Shown: piece after piece, positions 12,650 to 24,850 of the stretch | How positions within the stretch are numbered: position 1 is the first letter of the stretch | How the letters are laid out: each line of letters starts with the position of its first letter | NCBI GenBank assembly: GCA_963921825.1 | Contig: OY997593.1 | Location: 57,644,039 to 57,708,038 of the forward strand | Length of the DNA stretch: 64,000 nucleotides | Reading direction: 5' to 3' | From: Erodium maritimum | Taxonomy: Eukaryota > Streptophyta > Magnoliopsida > Geraniales > Geraniaceae | Program-made: the position numbers and the translations under genes | Notes under the pieces: model-generated | Database searches by the model: none | Told to the model about the DNA's origin: nothing | Seen by the model: the letters and a program-made list of their open reading frames with translations, nothing else

Positions 12650-14250
12650 AGATGAAGCATTTAAGGTTCCCCCTTGAAACCAACACCCCACCGCCTTCCA
12701 ACGATGGAAGGAGCACCTCTCTACCTTTCTCGTCGATAATTTTTCATCTCCGCTCATCCCTACCACCCTTCCCTTTCTCTTATTCTCAACATGATTAAGG
12801 TTTACGACAAAGTGGAATGGTTTGTCTTATTGTCGATCATGGAAGGTGCAGATTTAGAGAGGAATGGTTGGACCTGATCACATAATGTCTCTACATAGTG
12901 AAATATAAGGCCAATTCAAGAAGATGGAAATATGGACTGACTACGTCATCATGAAGCATTCGTTGGGTAGATCCATTCTCCCTATATCTCTTTCTTTTAT
13001 ATATGAAAGGTCTATCGAGACTCACATCTCATGTCGAACAAGGGGAAGATATATGGTTGTCGGGTGGCTCAAGAGGCTCTGAGTATAACCCATATTTTCT
13101 TTGCCAGTAATTGTTACATATTCTACAAAGCCAGGAGAAAGACGCCCAGAATCTATAAACGATCCTAACATATTACATGCATATTGGACAAGTAACTACT
13201 AGATTATGGATATTGCAAAGACCTCATAGGCCTTAAACTACCTCAGGTCACCAATTTAATTGGAAGGAAAAAGAAATAGAGCCTGCATTTTATTATGAAT
13301 CATGTTTTGAATTGTTTCAATTCCTATATGAACAATTACTCTCGCAGATAGAGAAATAAGTTATGATAAAATCAATGCTGCAATCTATTCCCACGTACGC
13401 CATGGGCGTATTCCTAATTTCGAAGGCTTTGATTGATCGTATCCATCTGGCATTGGTTAAATTTTGGTGGGAGGGAAGCAAGGAATATCATAGTCGTTGT
13501 CATATTATGTTGGCCCAAATCCATGTAAGGTATGGGATTCAAAAACCTAAGTGACTTTAATACGACGTTATTACGAAAACAAACCTAGAGACTGATGGCA
13601 ACGATGACAACATTGTTATACAGGTACTCTGAGAAAGATATTATCCCCGGTCTAAATTTTTACAATATGAAATAAGCCATAATCCAAGTTATACCTGGCA
13701 TTTTCTACTGACCACTCAAACCATTTTACGCGTTGGACTAAGATGTTTTATCAAAGCGAGGATATTCACTCTTATTATAAGATGTCCAATAGCTCCTGAG
13801 GGAGAACCCTCTTATTCATATCCATTCAGTGATACTAGAAGAACATTTGGTATTTAACCTCATGAGGATGGGTTCTAGGCAATAGGACAAGATTTGATCA
13901 ATGACCTATTTGACCAAAGAGATTGCTCATAAATTTTGGTTATCCCATTTTCTCCCACGTAAAACTCACACAAATGGTACTGGAATCTGTATCCTAAAGG
14001 ATGCTATTCTTCGGAATCAAGATATAAGACCTTATTCCTTCCATTTGACCAGGTGCACGATCCGCTCATATCCCAATTCTGGTAAATCTTTGGAATATCC
14101 CTACTCAGTGTCTCCTTAGATCTTTCTTATGCTATATACGTTAGGTTTTTTAGTAGTGACCTCTCGTCCTTATGCTCGGTGTGTAGTAAAGCCAGCGAGA
14201 AATTTTCACACATTCTATGTCACAAATTTTCATTAAAAAGAACTAGTTCT
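12650..14250 (+). pseudogene. LINE ORF2 reverse transcriptase and zf-RVT remnant
   Basis: Around 12795 the plus strand reads VYDKVEW, the beginning of an RT core segment. 13363-13554 reads IKSMLQSIPTYAMGVFLISKALIDRI...FWWEGS, a hallmark stretch downstream of the plant LINE RT domain. 13901-14230 carries a decayed zf-RVT region ending CSVCSKASENFSHILCH (C-x2-C...H...C). Many stops and frameshifts interrupt it. The YxDD catalytic box is not recognisable. The element is dead and lacks both ends. Confidence 0.8.
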
Positions 14251-14259
14251 TCAAGTATT

Positions 14260-15905
14260 AAAGTGTGAGTGTGATAAAAATCAATAGTTGAAAGTTGATC
14301 TTAGGTTTAGTTATCATTAATTTGTAATTTTAACTAACTTTAATATACTACTCTTTCTAAGGTATTGGGGTGTCGTTTCCCGATCGTATAAGTCTTAGAA
14401 ATAAAGGAGTGAGTCTATTCATTCGTCCTTAAGCTTAACCGATAGTTAAAGCTAGTGTGACTATTGATTGGATGATCACGTTTTACTGATCATGCATATA
14501 GAGATATGAGTTAACATCACATATGTCAAAGAGTTTGACATTCGATGACCCACCTTGAGAATACTCCATAAAACATGAGACATGAGTATTTCTCAACTAC
14601 CAAAGTAGATCTTAGTCCTACGAGCATGACATCACCATACTATCTATATGTGTTGATTCATGTCTTGACATAACCAAACACTACTCCTGACAAGATAGTT
14701 ATTAGGGTTATGATCAGATGTAGGTACGCACATATGAGGAATATGGGTGATGGTCCTATGGACTTGTCACTTGTATTTATACAAGTCAGATGTCGTTAGG
14801 TCCCCTCTTGATGAGTGGAGGATTGTAAAAGAAACATGGTCATGCGTGTGATTTGTTACCAACAATCTAAACTCGAGATCAAGAGAACTTGTGGACTGAA
14901 TTAGAAAAAGGACGATGCTTCTATGTCTTTTGTTTAGTCATGACAATCGCCAAACGGCAACACGATGAGATCACTTATGGTAACAAGATTTGACATAGAT
15001 AAAGTCAAGACTTGGTATGACTTGGGTAGTTATCGGACTTGTTAGGAGCAACCCATACCGTGTGGATGAAATGTTAATTTCAATCTCACTACCAAGTAGC
15101 AACATCATATGAATCCTAAAGGGTCACACACAATATAGTAAAGACTATGATGAAATGAACCTTAGAGGTTCAACTTAAATAAATCGGGAAAGTTATATTT
15201 GATATAACGAATCTCATTTATTTAATTAATTTCTCATAGGATGAAGTCATTATTTGTACTTAATTATTGTCTTGTATAATATTTAAATAGAAAAAATAAA
15301 GGTCCAATATATATATATATATATATATTAATATATGGGCTTGGCTGGATACCTTTATTGGGCAATAGAGGCATTCGGCCAACCCTATAGTTATATATTA
15401 TTTTTGTTGTATTTTATTTATTAAATTAGAAGAAGAAAATATATTATTCTATAACGTTTAGACACAATAAATAATTCTAGTTCGACTAGAATTAAGGAAA
15501 CAATACACCTTTTTTTGATAGGTTTCCTATTCTAATTGAATTTGGCTTATGGTAGACTAAACCCTCTAAGTAAGACATGATGAGGCACAAAATTAACAAG
15601 CTTGAGAGCTGAAAATTTCGGCCACCTCTATAGAGAGCAAGATTGAAAACGGTCAAGGTTACTGGCAAGCTTTAGTTGTGGATTCATATTACTCTATGGA
15701 TACTATTAGGGGGAAAAAGTGTTGGCGTCTCGACTTGTCTACCCAAAGGTCCAAGTTTCGAAGCAGCAAGATCAAGTATCATACGTTGCTCATCATCGAG
15801 GTAAACACTTACAGAAATTGTTAGATTAGTTTTCGGGATGCATGTGAATCTTGGTTGAATACGATTACTTCAAAAATAAAAAATAAAAATTGTCGTGTTT
15901 AAGAA
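14260..15905 (+). mobile_element. Possible solo LTR or LTR-like non-coding element
   Basis: About 1.6 kb of non-coding sequence lies between two unrelated LINE fragments. It has many stops in all frames, an (AT)n run at 15308-15335 and the style of a long plant Copia LTR. A TG...CA boundary pair with a target duplication could not be found, so orientation and ends are provisional. Confidence 0.3.
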
Positions 15906-15909
15906 ACAA

Positions 15910-17050
15910 GTAATCCTATAGTCCATCCCAATAGATCAAACCTCCTCGGTTTGTCTTTTGTACGGAATGGTTGGGCGGTTGTTGTCCCAGATACTGTACA
16001 ACGGGGAGGTCATGCTCCGAATTTTCACGAACGGGTGGGGTCCATCGGTCGAGGGCCTGGTATCAAAGACCTAGCTTCAAGGGTATATGGATTCTTTTTC
16101 GCTTCATAAGGGGCGAAGGACCGATACAGGGTGACGAACCTTGATGCTTTGATTGGGACCCTCTCATCCTCGCCGACATGACAAGTGATGGGTTGACCCT
16201 ACCCAGATCAACCAAATTAAGTTGTGGACCCACACATGGGGTCTCCCACCAAAGGTAATGACAATAGTTACTGGTACCACAACGGCCGACACTCTAGGGG
16301 GATGTGTCAAGGTGCACTCCGAAAAATGAGGACTTTTTTGGTGGGAAAGATTGGTTTCCGGTTTTGGAAAAGTATTGATACCTTCATACGACACTCTATG
16401 GTCCTATGGTTCAAAGAATTTCCCCATCTAGCCTGGGTTACCCTTAAATATGAAGGTCTCCTATTATTATGTTTCAATTGTGATTGTTTGGGTCATGCAG
16501 CCCATAAGTGCAACACCTCTATGCCAGGGACCCCAAGGTTCGATCTTTCTCTTGCAGCATATGGACTTGCGAAGATAGGTAGCCAATAAACAGGTATTGA
16601 AAGGCCCCACCACCCGAATTTCCCCTAGGCTTCTCGCTTATATTTGATAAAGGAAAATTTCTGATGCTTAACGTCTTGCCTAAGTCATCAGTAGATTTGG
16701 CATGAGATATGAGGATGATCTTGACGACTAACGTCTCCCCTATCACATGAAAAGGCATGTTGACTACAAAAGGTTCTCCATAAGGCTTAGTTGAGCTAAA
16801 GAAGACTTTAGTTGGGTACAAGGTGAAACCAACTATATAGGGCTGGTAAGTAGCCCTACTAGGACCCCATGAGGCCTCTTGGAGGCATCGGGTTACTAGG
16901 GAGGATTGGAAAACCGGTCGTTCTCGGGGTTCCTTCACTCATCCCAGAGCTCCTTGCCCACACCACACACTTCCCCCAAACATTTAGTGGTCTCATGGAA
17001 GACTTCAACTGCACTTAAGAATCAATGGTTGACATCAAGTTGAGCTGAAG
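15910..17050 (+). pseudogene. LINE ORF1 remnant with CCHC zinc knuckle
   Basis: The frame at 16224-16589 contains YEGLLLLCFNCDCLGHAAHKC, a C-x2-C-x4-H-x4-C zinc knuckle. It follows a decayed DUF4283-like segment (GKIGFRFWKSIDTF). This order is typical of plant L1 ORF1 proteins, which bind RNA in the retrotransposition complex. Upstream and downstream sequence is in broken frames. The long antisense frame at 16519-16938 is a shadow. Confidence 0.7.
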
Positions 17051-17229
17051 ATGGATTCTCTGTTTTTTACTAGTTTTGATTTTTATTGGTTTGTAGTCGT
17101 TTCAACATAACCAACTATAATACCTGAACTGCTTTGTTTCAATACTCTCTAGAAAAATCTCAATAAGTAAAACATATTGTAAGAACTCTCGTATATAGGA
17201 AACTGCTACAACAAAAGACGCAGCTCCTA

Positions 17230-17915
17230 AACCCTTGGTTTTTCATGTGAGTTTTGCGATTGTCGTACGGAGGAGATGACAGAACTCGGTTGCCGATCTG
17301 TCAAGAGCTGATGAAGGTTTTGTTGTAGACCTGTTGAAGGAACCCACGTCGGAACCTATGTTGCACGAGGAGGAGGAGGAGGAGGAGAGTGACTTGATGC
17401 CGCTACGATCGTCGCGACGATCTCCATCCTGCGTGCGGGATTTTTCTCGGTCAGGCTCGTCGGGGGCGGCTTCGGCTTCGGAGGAGGAACAGGCACTGAT
17501 GAGGTTCTCGGCCCATAGAGAGGAGGGTGACCGGCCGGACGGGACTCGCGGGCCGGGACGACGCCTGGAGACTTTACTGGCGTACAGGAATGGTATGTTG
17601 CGTCGGACGCCTGCAATAGGTCCACGACCACGACGCGATGGTGTGGAGAAGAAGGGGGAATTCCCAGCGAGGATAAGATTTTCTCCATTGGGATTTAGAT
17701 AGGGAACAATGATGACACGCCATATGAAGAAGATGGTTGGGAAAGATGAGTTGCTGCCAAGCGATCCGGCTTCTGTCATTCACGTCTCGTCGCAGTAGGA
17801 AGCGGATCGGTCGGGAGGGTCGCTGGAAAAGGTGGCGGCTACATGGACTTGAAGGCCGGTAAAGGAACCTTGTAGGGTTTCACAAGGGTCTGGGCCGACT
17901 GAGCCGAGGGGACCA
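17230..17915 (+). mobile_element. Host LINE of the nested stack, segment 1 (leader)
   Basis: This is the first of four pieces of one LINE-like element, continued at 20664, 24046 and 28705. The pieces join when three solo LTRs, each with its own short target duplication, are removed. The segment is GC-rich with open frames on both strands (17334-17702 plus, 17243-17779 minus). One carries a run of Glu or Ser codons from a (GAG)n tract at 17369-17386. No domain is recognised, so I read it as leader or ORF1 N-terminus. Confidence 0.55.
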
Positions 17916-18431
17916 TGTCACGCCCCAAATCTAACTTTGACCGGACTCTAGACGTGAACTCAAAAAGCAATTAAACAATAAAGATAAAAGGAAATTTAAA
18001 TGAAATAAACATCATAATTTTAGTACAAAAGTGAACAACTCCGAAATAACATAAGTCAAATGCCCAAATCCGAACAATTAAAAATATAGTTTAGTACGGA
18101 AAAATAAAGTACGTCTCTAATACATAAAACAACCCAGACCCTCAATAAGCTCCCGAGCCCTGAGACGTCCTCTAAGTCTACTCACCAACGAGACCTGTAA
18201 AACAGTAAAACAAAAGGGGTGAGCTTACGCTCAGTAGGAAAAAGTAGTAAAGGGGAAAAGGACTCCCGCTCCGACACCAAACTTCTCGGTTAACAACAAT
18301 TACTAAAAAGATAACACAAAGAGAGATCAAAATGGACACAACTGAATCACCAATAGAAACCCACTAAAGAAACACACGGATACCGACATATAAGACAAAT
18401 AAACTACGAGACTCCGCCCCGCACACAAGCT

Positions 18432-18790
18432 CAACATATCATACCGGAAACGCACATCGGCCTAGATATCTTCCCGGAACACCGATCATCGGGTTGAAAC
18501 AACATACATCATACCGGAATGCCCCTCGGTCTAGATGTCTTCCCGGAACACAGAGCATCGGGGTGAAACAATATACATCATATCGGAAGGTCCCTCGGTC
18601 TAGATGTCTTCCCGGAACACAGAGCATCGGGGTGAAACAAGTCTTCCCGGAACACGTAGCATCGGGGTGAAACGACAATACACCATACCGGAATACCCAT
18701 CGGCCTAGGTGTCTTCCCGGAACACGTAGCATCGGGGTGAAACAACATAATCAACATATCGGACCGGCACACCCCTCGGTCGGATATCTT
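18432..18790 (+). repeat. About 70-bp minisatellite in solo LTR 1
   Basis: Roughly 5.5 imperfect copies of a 69-72 bp unit. Shared words are CATACCGGAA, CTCGGTCTAGATGTC, TTCCCGGAACAC and GCATCGGGGTGAAACA. One copy is shortened (18632-18676). It lies about 515 bp from the LTR start. Confidence 0.85.
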
Positions 18791-19504
18791 CCCGGAAACA
18801 CCCTCGGAGTAAGTGAACACAATAACACACAATACCAAACAAAGCACATTATACCGAACTAATCTTATCGACTAAGCTTACCGACACAACTTACCAAACG
18901 CGTCTCATCGGTCTATCATTCACCCGATCACATCACAAGGTATAATAATATCACATTCAACACATTCACTCAACCAATCATGTCACGAAGCAACCATTCA
19001 TATCACAATCATCATAATTCATATAGTTTAAAATGATTATTAGACTAACCAAAGAATAGAACATGCACCGACATTTGAGGACTAATAACCACAATCAAAC
19101 ACAACCAACATGCAATCCTAAGGCTCGACATGGCCATTCTACAGCACGGCAATTCCCATAATTGAAAGCGGTTATTCTAGAGAATCACATCCTATATGCA
19201 AACTAAGACTCTTCCGGTTATTTTCGTCCTATATGCATACTATTAGCATTCCTTAATTAAAAGCGGAAATTTACTACTCTTCCCTACCTCAAATGTCCTC
19301 CAAAAGCTTAAACACAAGAACGTCTAGTAGTCCCCTCCTCCAAGCTCGAGAATAAAGTCTAGGAACATAAAATTAATACCAGAATTATTACACAAACAAA
19401 GACGGTTTTAAAGAAGAAAACCTAAATTAACCCTAACGATAAAACTTGGGGCAAAGGTAAAATTGGGCCCAAACTAGGCCCAACTCGGACAGCCCACAAG
19501 CCCA

Positions 19505-19770
19505 GAACTCGGCCCGGTCTGTACCCCTCAGAGGCCCGGCACCAGGCTCGGACCGTGCCCTTCAGAGGGCTGGCACCAGGCCGGACCGTGCCCTTCAGAG
19601 GGCCGGCACCAGGCCCGGACCGTGCCTCTCAGAGGGCCGGCACCAGGCCCGGACCGTGCGCCTTAGAGGGTCGGTCTGGGACCCGGACCGTGCTGCTTAG
19701 AGGGACGGCACCGAGCCCGTTTCGTGCCGCTCAGAGGGCCGGAACCAAGCCATTTCCGTGCCAAAACTGG
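19505..19770 (+). repeat. About 35-bp GC-rich minisatellite in solo LTR 1
   Basis: About seven imperfect copies with the words CAGAGGGCCGGCACCAGG and CCCGGACCGTGCC. The frame at 19555-19923 that crosses it is an artefact of the repeat. The matching region of the minus-strand LTR at 63455-63600 holds a different GC-rich repeat. Confidence 0.85.
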
Positions 19771-20663
19771 GCAGGTTCAAGTTTCTTCTTCCCCAACTTC
19801 GTTTTTACGAAAATCTACTTCAAAAACTCCATTTTTAACATCAAAAAACCTCAAAATCGGTCACCAAAACCCTTAAACTTCAATACCCATAATGGTTTCT
19901 TCCAAACATCAACAATCAAATGAAAACCAACCAAAACTTCACTATTCTTCAACAAAAAAACATCATCTAACAACCATGGAAACAAAACCCATCTAGTTCA
20001 AGCAATTTCCATAAAAACCCACAACCCCAACTTGATTGAAAGTAGGATTTTAGAGAGTACTTACCTTGAAAATGGAAAGGGGATGAAGATGAGCTAATTT
20101 GGAGATGATTTGGTGAAGAAAAGCCCTTCTAGTTGCCTCCTTTCTCCATTATCTTCTTCTCCAAGCAATGGTGTTCTTCCTCTTCTCTCTTCCTTGCAAT
20201 TTTCGGCCACCAAGGGGATAAATGAGCTGAATTGGTTGCTTCAAGTGTATTAAAACCTATTTGTGAGAAAAGTCTTTTTTACCCCCTTCTTCTATTTCTT
20301 TTCTTTAGACACATGGGAGGGCAAATGGGTCATTAGAGGCTCATTTCTTCTCCTCCAAGCCACTATGGACACATGTCCATGTGGGGACCACCTTGTCCTT
20401 AATTATTTCCATCATCACTAAATTAATTAAGTTTAGTCGATAATTAGTCTACGGTTGACCGAAAGTTGACTTTTTCACAAGGACAGTCATTTGAAATGAA
20501 ACGACCCAATTAAGCTAATCATAACGATGGCTAAGCTTTTTGGGTCCCGGAAAGGTCCCGAATGACTCCCGGAGTCATCGGTTGACTTTTCCGACCGAAA
20601 GTCAAACTTCGCCAAAAAGAACCGATTCGACCGGGATCGACCGGGGGCGGTTCTTACAGACCA

Positions 20664-21090
20664 AGCCTGATGGTCGACGCCCGTTGGGTTTGGACGGGCC
20701 ATCATGCAGGACAAGATCGATTGGGTGGGCTTGAGGATGCTGAGGGTATGAGATCGGATGGACCTCGGGGGCCTGGGTCAGGTGCGCGGGGTGGTCGGCC
20801 CAGGCCAGGATATGGATCGGGCCATGTAGAGCTGGCGGGCAGACGGGGTGGGGGTGCGGGTCGGACGTACCCCCGAGTCTGAACAGGATCTCTCCCGGAT
20901 TCGGTTCAGGGTCGGGTGCCTCCAGGCTTCTAACCAGACCCGGCGTGGGACCGGTCTCCTCGGGACGTCTCGAGACCCAAATCTGGTCAACCTATGGGGG
21001 ATCTTGGTAATCAAATGTGCTCAATGCGGATCAAGGAGGTAGTAGGGTCCTAACTTTTTTGCGGCAAAGGTACTCACCCCCAGGACTTTT
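20664..21090 (+). mobile_element. Host LINE of the nested stack, segment 2
   Basis: GC-rich continuation of the LINE between solo LTRs 1 and 2. It is joined to 17915 through one copy of GACCA and to 24046 through one copy of CTTTT. Frames are open but show no domain. It is taken as leader/ORF1 N-terminal sequence. Confidence 0.5.
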
Positions 21091-21924
21091 TTGTCATGCC
21101 CCAAATTCAGTAGAACCGAACTCGGAACGCGAACGTTTAAGACAATAAAACATTTTCAAACCTTTAAAATAAATAAGTTTAAAACCACCTTTTAGTTAAT
21201 CAAAATAATAATTTACAACTCAAAAGTACGTCCCAACAAGCGGACAAAATACAAGGCCTACGTTGCTAGACTCAAAAAGGAAACCCGAACTCCCGCTCCT
21301 AGCTCTTCAAGCTTCGAGAGCTCACCTAGTCCGTCTCGCGACCAGTGCCTGTAGGAAAAGCAGCTAGGGGTGAGCGTTCGCTCACCACCAAGGATACCAG
21401 ACTGACTACGGCATAATTAGCAGAACAAACCGGTAACACCAACAACAAACCCAACACCGGGGACTACTATCCCCAACTCAAGTAACCCGACTGACACACA
21501 ACTGTTACATTCCTCAACCGACTCAACACTCGGACACGTAATGTAGACCCAACACAACGGTTACGACTTCCACCAAAGACTCAAAAGATAACCACGCAAC
21601 ACCCAAGATCACAAAGGATCGCACATTAAACAAGATCACAAAGTATCGCACTCCAGCCAGCTGCTCAGTGCCGGTTGCTAACCGGCTGGGCTCGAGCCTG
21701 CCCCACGAAACTTTACCGATCCCTGTCAGGCCAGGCGGTCAAACTGTTAGCGATATGCACCGAGCTACTTTTCCGATAGCTAGTCGGAAGGGGAGCAACC
21801 CTCCATCGCCGAAGAATGCTCAACCTGTCGATCCCTGTCAGGCCAGGCTAGCCAAAGAACGCTCGACTTTGCCGATCCCTGTCAGGCAAGCCAGCCAACC
21901 TCCACGCAATCACAATCACAAACA

Positions 21925-22310
21925 AGGTTCAACAACACAGGTTCAACACTCCAAGGCACTCATGGCCACCCAAGACGCCAACAGTAAAGACACGGGTTCA
22001 ACAACCCCACGGGCACTCATGGCCACCCAAGACACACCAACAGTAAAGATACGGGCTCAACAACCCCACAGGAATTCATGGCCACTCAAGACACCAACAG
22101 TAAAGACACGGGTTCAACAACCCCACGGGCACTCATGGCCACCCAAGACACACCAACAGTAAAGATACGGGTTCAACAACCCCACGGGCACTCATGGCCA
22201 CTCAAGACACCAACAGTACAGACACGGGTTCAACAACCCTAGGGGCACTCATGGCCACCCAAGACACACCAACAGTAAAATACGGGCTCTCATGGCCACC
22301 CAAGACACAA
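21925..22310 (+). repeat. About 55-60 bp minisatellite in solo LTR 2
   Basis: Six or so imperfect copies built from GGGTTCAACAACCCCACGGG, CACTCATGGCCACCCAAGAC and CACCAACAGTAAAGA. The word GGGTTCAACAACCC can fold on itself (GGGTT/AACCC). The open frame at 21668-22162 across it is a repeat artefact. Confidence 0.8.
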
Positions 22311-22382
22311 ACTACACAATCAACCTCCGGGCATAATCAGATGCCTCCAGTAATTCTAATATCGAAAGTTCACTGCTCCTAC

Positions 22383-22506
22383 GACACTATTAAGTGTCAC
22401 ATGCATTTCTATTGTTCGATACGTTCCCGTATCATACGACACCACCCGGTGTCGCCTGCCTTTCTATTATTTGATAAACTTACTTAACCCACGACACCCC
22501 GGTGTC
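22383..22506 (+). repeat. Three short hairpin units with compensatory stems, solo LTR 2
   Basis: Three spaced copies of a short inverted repeat are each followed by a related ATGCATTTCT-like word. Unit 1 is GACACT-atta-AGTGTC (22383-22398). Unit 2 is CGACACC-accc-GGTGTCG (22437-22453/4). Unit 3 is GACACC-cc-GGTGTC (22493-22506). The sixth stem pair changes from T-A to C-G on both sides. Confidence 0.75.
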
Positions 22507-24045
22507 ACATGCATTTCTACTGTTAACTTTCCCTAATCAGGGCCGAGATCCGGCTACTTTTCCCTACCTCGTATGCTTTCTCCAAAAGCTCACAATCAAG
22601 CTCCGGCGTGATCTCGATCACTCGCCTAGCTTTCCCTTTCCTCTATCGGCGGCACGATCTAATAAGAACACATTTTAAAATGTTTTTAAGCTTGCAGGCA
22701 TAAATTGAATTTTAATAACCTTGACGCCCAAATGTAACCCCGACAATGTCGATCACTCCCAAACTTCCCAATTACTCGACATTGTCGATAATGGACTCGG
22801 AAAAGCCCGATTCGCCCGACATGGCGAATATGCCCGGGTTTTAAAAAAAACCTTCCGGGGCTCCGAAAATTTCCGTTTTCGTTTCTACGGTCTTAGAATA
22901 ATTCAAGGGTTCCTATGCACTCGACGGAATCAATTTCCCACTTCCGAGTAATTTAATTCGCGTTTAAAGTTTCTAAACCCGTCATTTACAACTTCCAAAA
23001 TTTAATTCCAAATTTCGATCCGGGTGTGGATTAACGACTTGGGGAACGTCCTAAACCACCCGAACACGAAAACCCGACACCCGGGCATGTGGGCCCCACC
23101 CGGCCAACCTTGGCCGTGGGTGGCTAGGGTCATTTGGGACCGGTTCACCATGGTGGTGGCCGGTCCTAGCTCCGTCGAGCCACCACCGGTCCGGCCAGCC
23201 ACCCTACACGGTGGCCGGAGTTCCTCCGAGCTCCCGGTCACCGGAAAACGTCCAATCTTCGCTCCAAAACGTCCCCAACGAACCCCACACCTCAACACAA
23301 CCATAAACCACTAGTTTTAACCCAAACCCTAACTTTCAAACTCAACAAAACGAGAATCGGTTAGGTGCTCACCGTAGAGAAAGTCGATGTGAGCTCGATT
23401 CTTTTATCGTTGAGACGATCCACCGGTTTGATCGACGGGAAAATCACCAAACACCAAATACCCCCTTCTCTTTTCTCTCTTCTTCTCCTTCTCTTTCTCT
23501 CTCTATTTTATCTCTCCCTTTTCTCCCTTTTTTGAGTTGTGGCCGAACACCTACACAACCAGGCCTTATGTTTTGTGTTTTTAAAAAGCAAACCTATCTT
23601 CTAATTACAAAACTACCATCAAGTCTTCCTTTGTTTTGTTCAATGTTACCTAACACCACCACATCAGATTCGCGAAATTCGGTCGTTTCGGGCCCCGAAC
23701 GGGCACTTTTTCCAAGAAATTACGAAACTTCACGGGCTACAAGGAAACGGTTCAACTAAGACCGCTGTGACGACGACTAAGCTTTTTGGAGTCAAAACGA
23801 GCCTCGAATGGACCAAAACGTCGCTCGGTTGACTTTTCCAGCGAAAAGTCAACATTTACCAAATTGGTCAGAAAGTTGCCCTGAGTCCGCCGGAACTCAC
23901 TTTGGTCGATATCGGGGTCAACTTAAGTCCGTTATGACCCTCGGGGTCAAATTTAGGTTCATTTAAGTCTCTGTCCAAAAAATTTAAATTCTCCTGTTTT
24001 TCGCCGATTTGACTGGCGTTGACCGGGAGTGATTCTTACACTTTT

Positions 24046-24850
24046 ACTGAAAGACGATGGCCAACCGCATGGAGCACCTGTGGGGTTTGCGCAACGTAGA
24101 GGCACGACCCCTAGAGGATATGGTCGTGACATTTTTCTTCAAGACGGCCAGGGAAAGAATGAGGGTTCTAGCTGGTGACTCATGGGCTTTTTGGGATTCG
24201 TTGGTCTTATTCATGAACCTGAGAGCTCATATGCGGCCGGGAGACATGTTGTTCACCCACTTTTCGGTGTGGGAGAGAGTGTCTAATCTGCCAGTTGGGG
24301 CGTGGAATAGGAAGGTGGCATCTCATGTGGCATCTGCTCTAGGTATTTTTCGGGCAGCGGACACGGATGGGGACGGAATGTGCTAGGGTGATTTTACGCG
24401 AACCGGGATCCGGGTCGATATCTGAGTGCCACTACAACAGGAGTTGTGGTTCCGTATTTTGGAATCACAGGTACATACGAAGCTGCACATTTCTTATGAA
24501 TATCTACCAGACCATTGATTTGGTTGTAGCTACGTCGGTCATGTATTTCCGGCATGCCCGGAGAGTTGGGGACAGAAGGGGTCGTCTCTGAGGTCACCGG
24601 AGGATCCTCGGTCACCGCGGACGAAAGGCAGTCCTTGGGACGAACTGGGCTTACTTGGGAGGAGCCTCAGGCGTACCACCTCGCTTATTTTCCTCTGAGG
24701 CTCCACGGCCAAGGAATGGGGGAAAGAAGGGGTTTAGCCCACGGGTGGCCAGATCTTTTAGGGACCACCAAGAAATCTCAGAGGATCAGACAGACCAGCG
24801 GGAGGATCCTCAGTCCGTTTCAGCAGGGTCAAAAGGATGGTAAGAGATGA
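24046..24850 (+). pseudogene. Host LINE segment 3: ORF1 with DUF4283 and zinc knuckle
   Basis: The frame at 24057-24386 reads FFKTARERMRVLAGDSWAFW...LFTHFSVWERVSNLPV, a clear DUF4283 domain of plant LINE ORF1. After a TAG at 24384 the same frame continues to YEYLPDH-stop-FGCSYVGHVFPAC. That is a decayed CCHC knuckle: its first Cys codon has become a stop and GC-x2-H-type spacing remains. A basic, Gly/Arg-rich tail follows. The protein would bind RNA in the LINE RNP, but two in-frame stops make it a pseudogene. It is interrupted on both sides by solo LTRs. Confidence 0.8.

Larger units (their letters stand above)
17916..20658 (+). mobile_element. Solo LTR 1 (2743 bp), TSD GACCA
   Basis: It begins TGTCACGCCCCAAATC and ends GGGGGCGGTTCTTACA. 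The 5-bp direct repeat GACCA flanks it exactly (17911-17915 and 20659-20663). No primer-binding site, gag, pol or second LTR is present, so it is a solo LTR left by recombination between LTRs. Two tandem-repeat blocks lie inside (18432-18790 and 19505-19770). The LTR at 62592-64000 on the minus strand is the same subfamily. Great length and TGTCACRCCCC ends suggest a Ty3/Gypsy (chromovirus/Tekay-like) element, but no coding region is present to prove it. Confidence 0.92.
21091..24040 (+). mobile_element. Solo LTR 2 (about 2.95 kb), TSD CTTTT
   Basis: It begins (T)TGTCATGCCCCAAATTC and ends AGTGATTCTTACA. CTTTT at 21086-21090 repeats at 24041-24045. One extra T at 21091 makes the exact left border ambiguous by a base. 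No internal retrotransposon sequence exists. It shares the ...GGGGTGAGC-GCTCA motif with LTRs 1 and 3 but is otherwise well diverged. It lies in the LINE just before the ORF1 frame that begins at 24057. Confidence 0.87.

Noticed and set aside
14260..15905. Solo Copia LTR with defined borders
   Set aside because: I could not find TG...CA ends with a matching duplication, so only a low-confidence element call is kept.
16519..16938. 139-residue antisense frame
   Set aside because: It overlaps the zinc-knuckle ORF1 remnant on the other strand and shows no domain.
20664..21090. Possible bacterial-like GC-rich insert
   Set aside because: Removing the flanking solo LTRs joins it to LINE sequence on both sides, which explains the composition.
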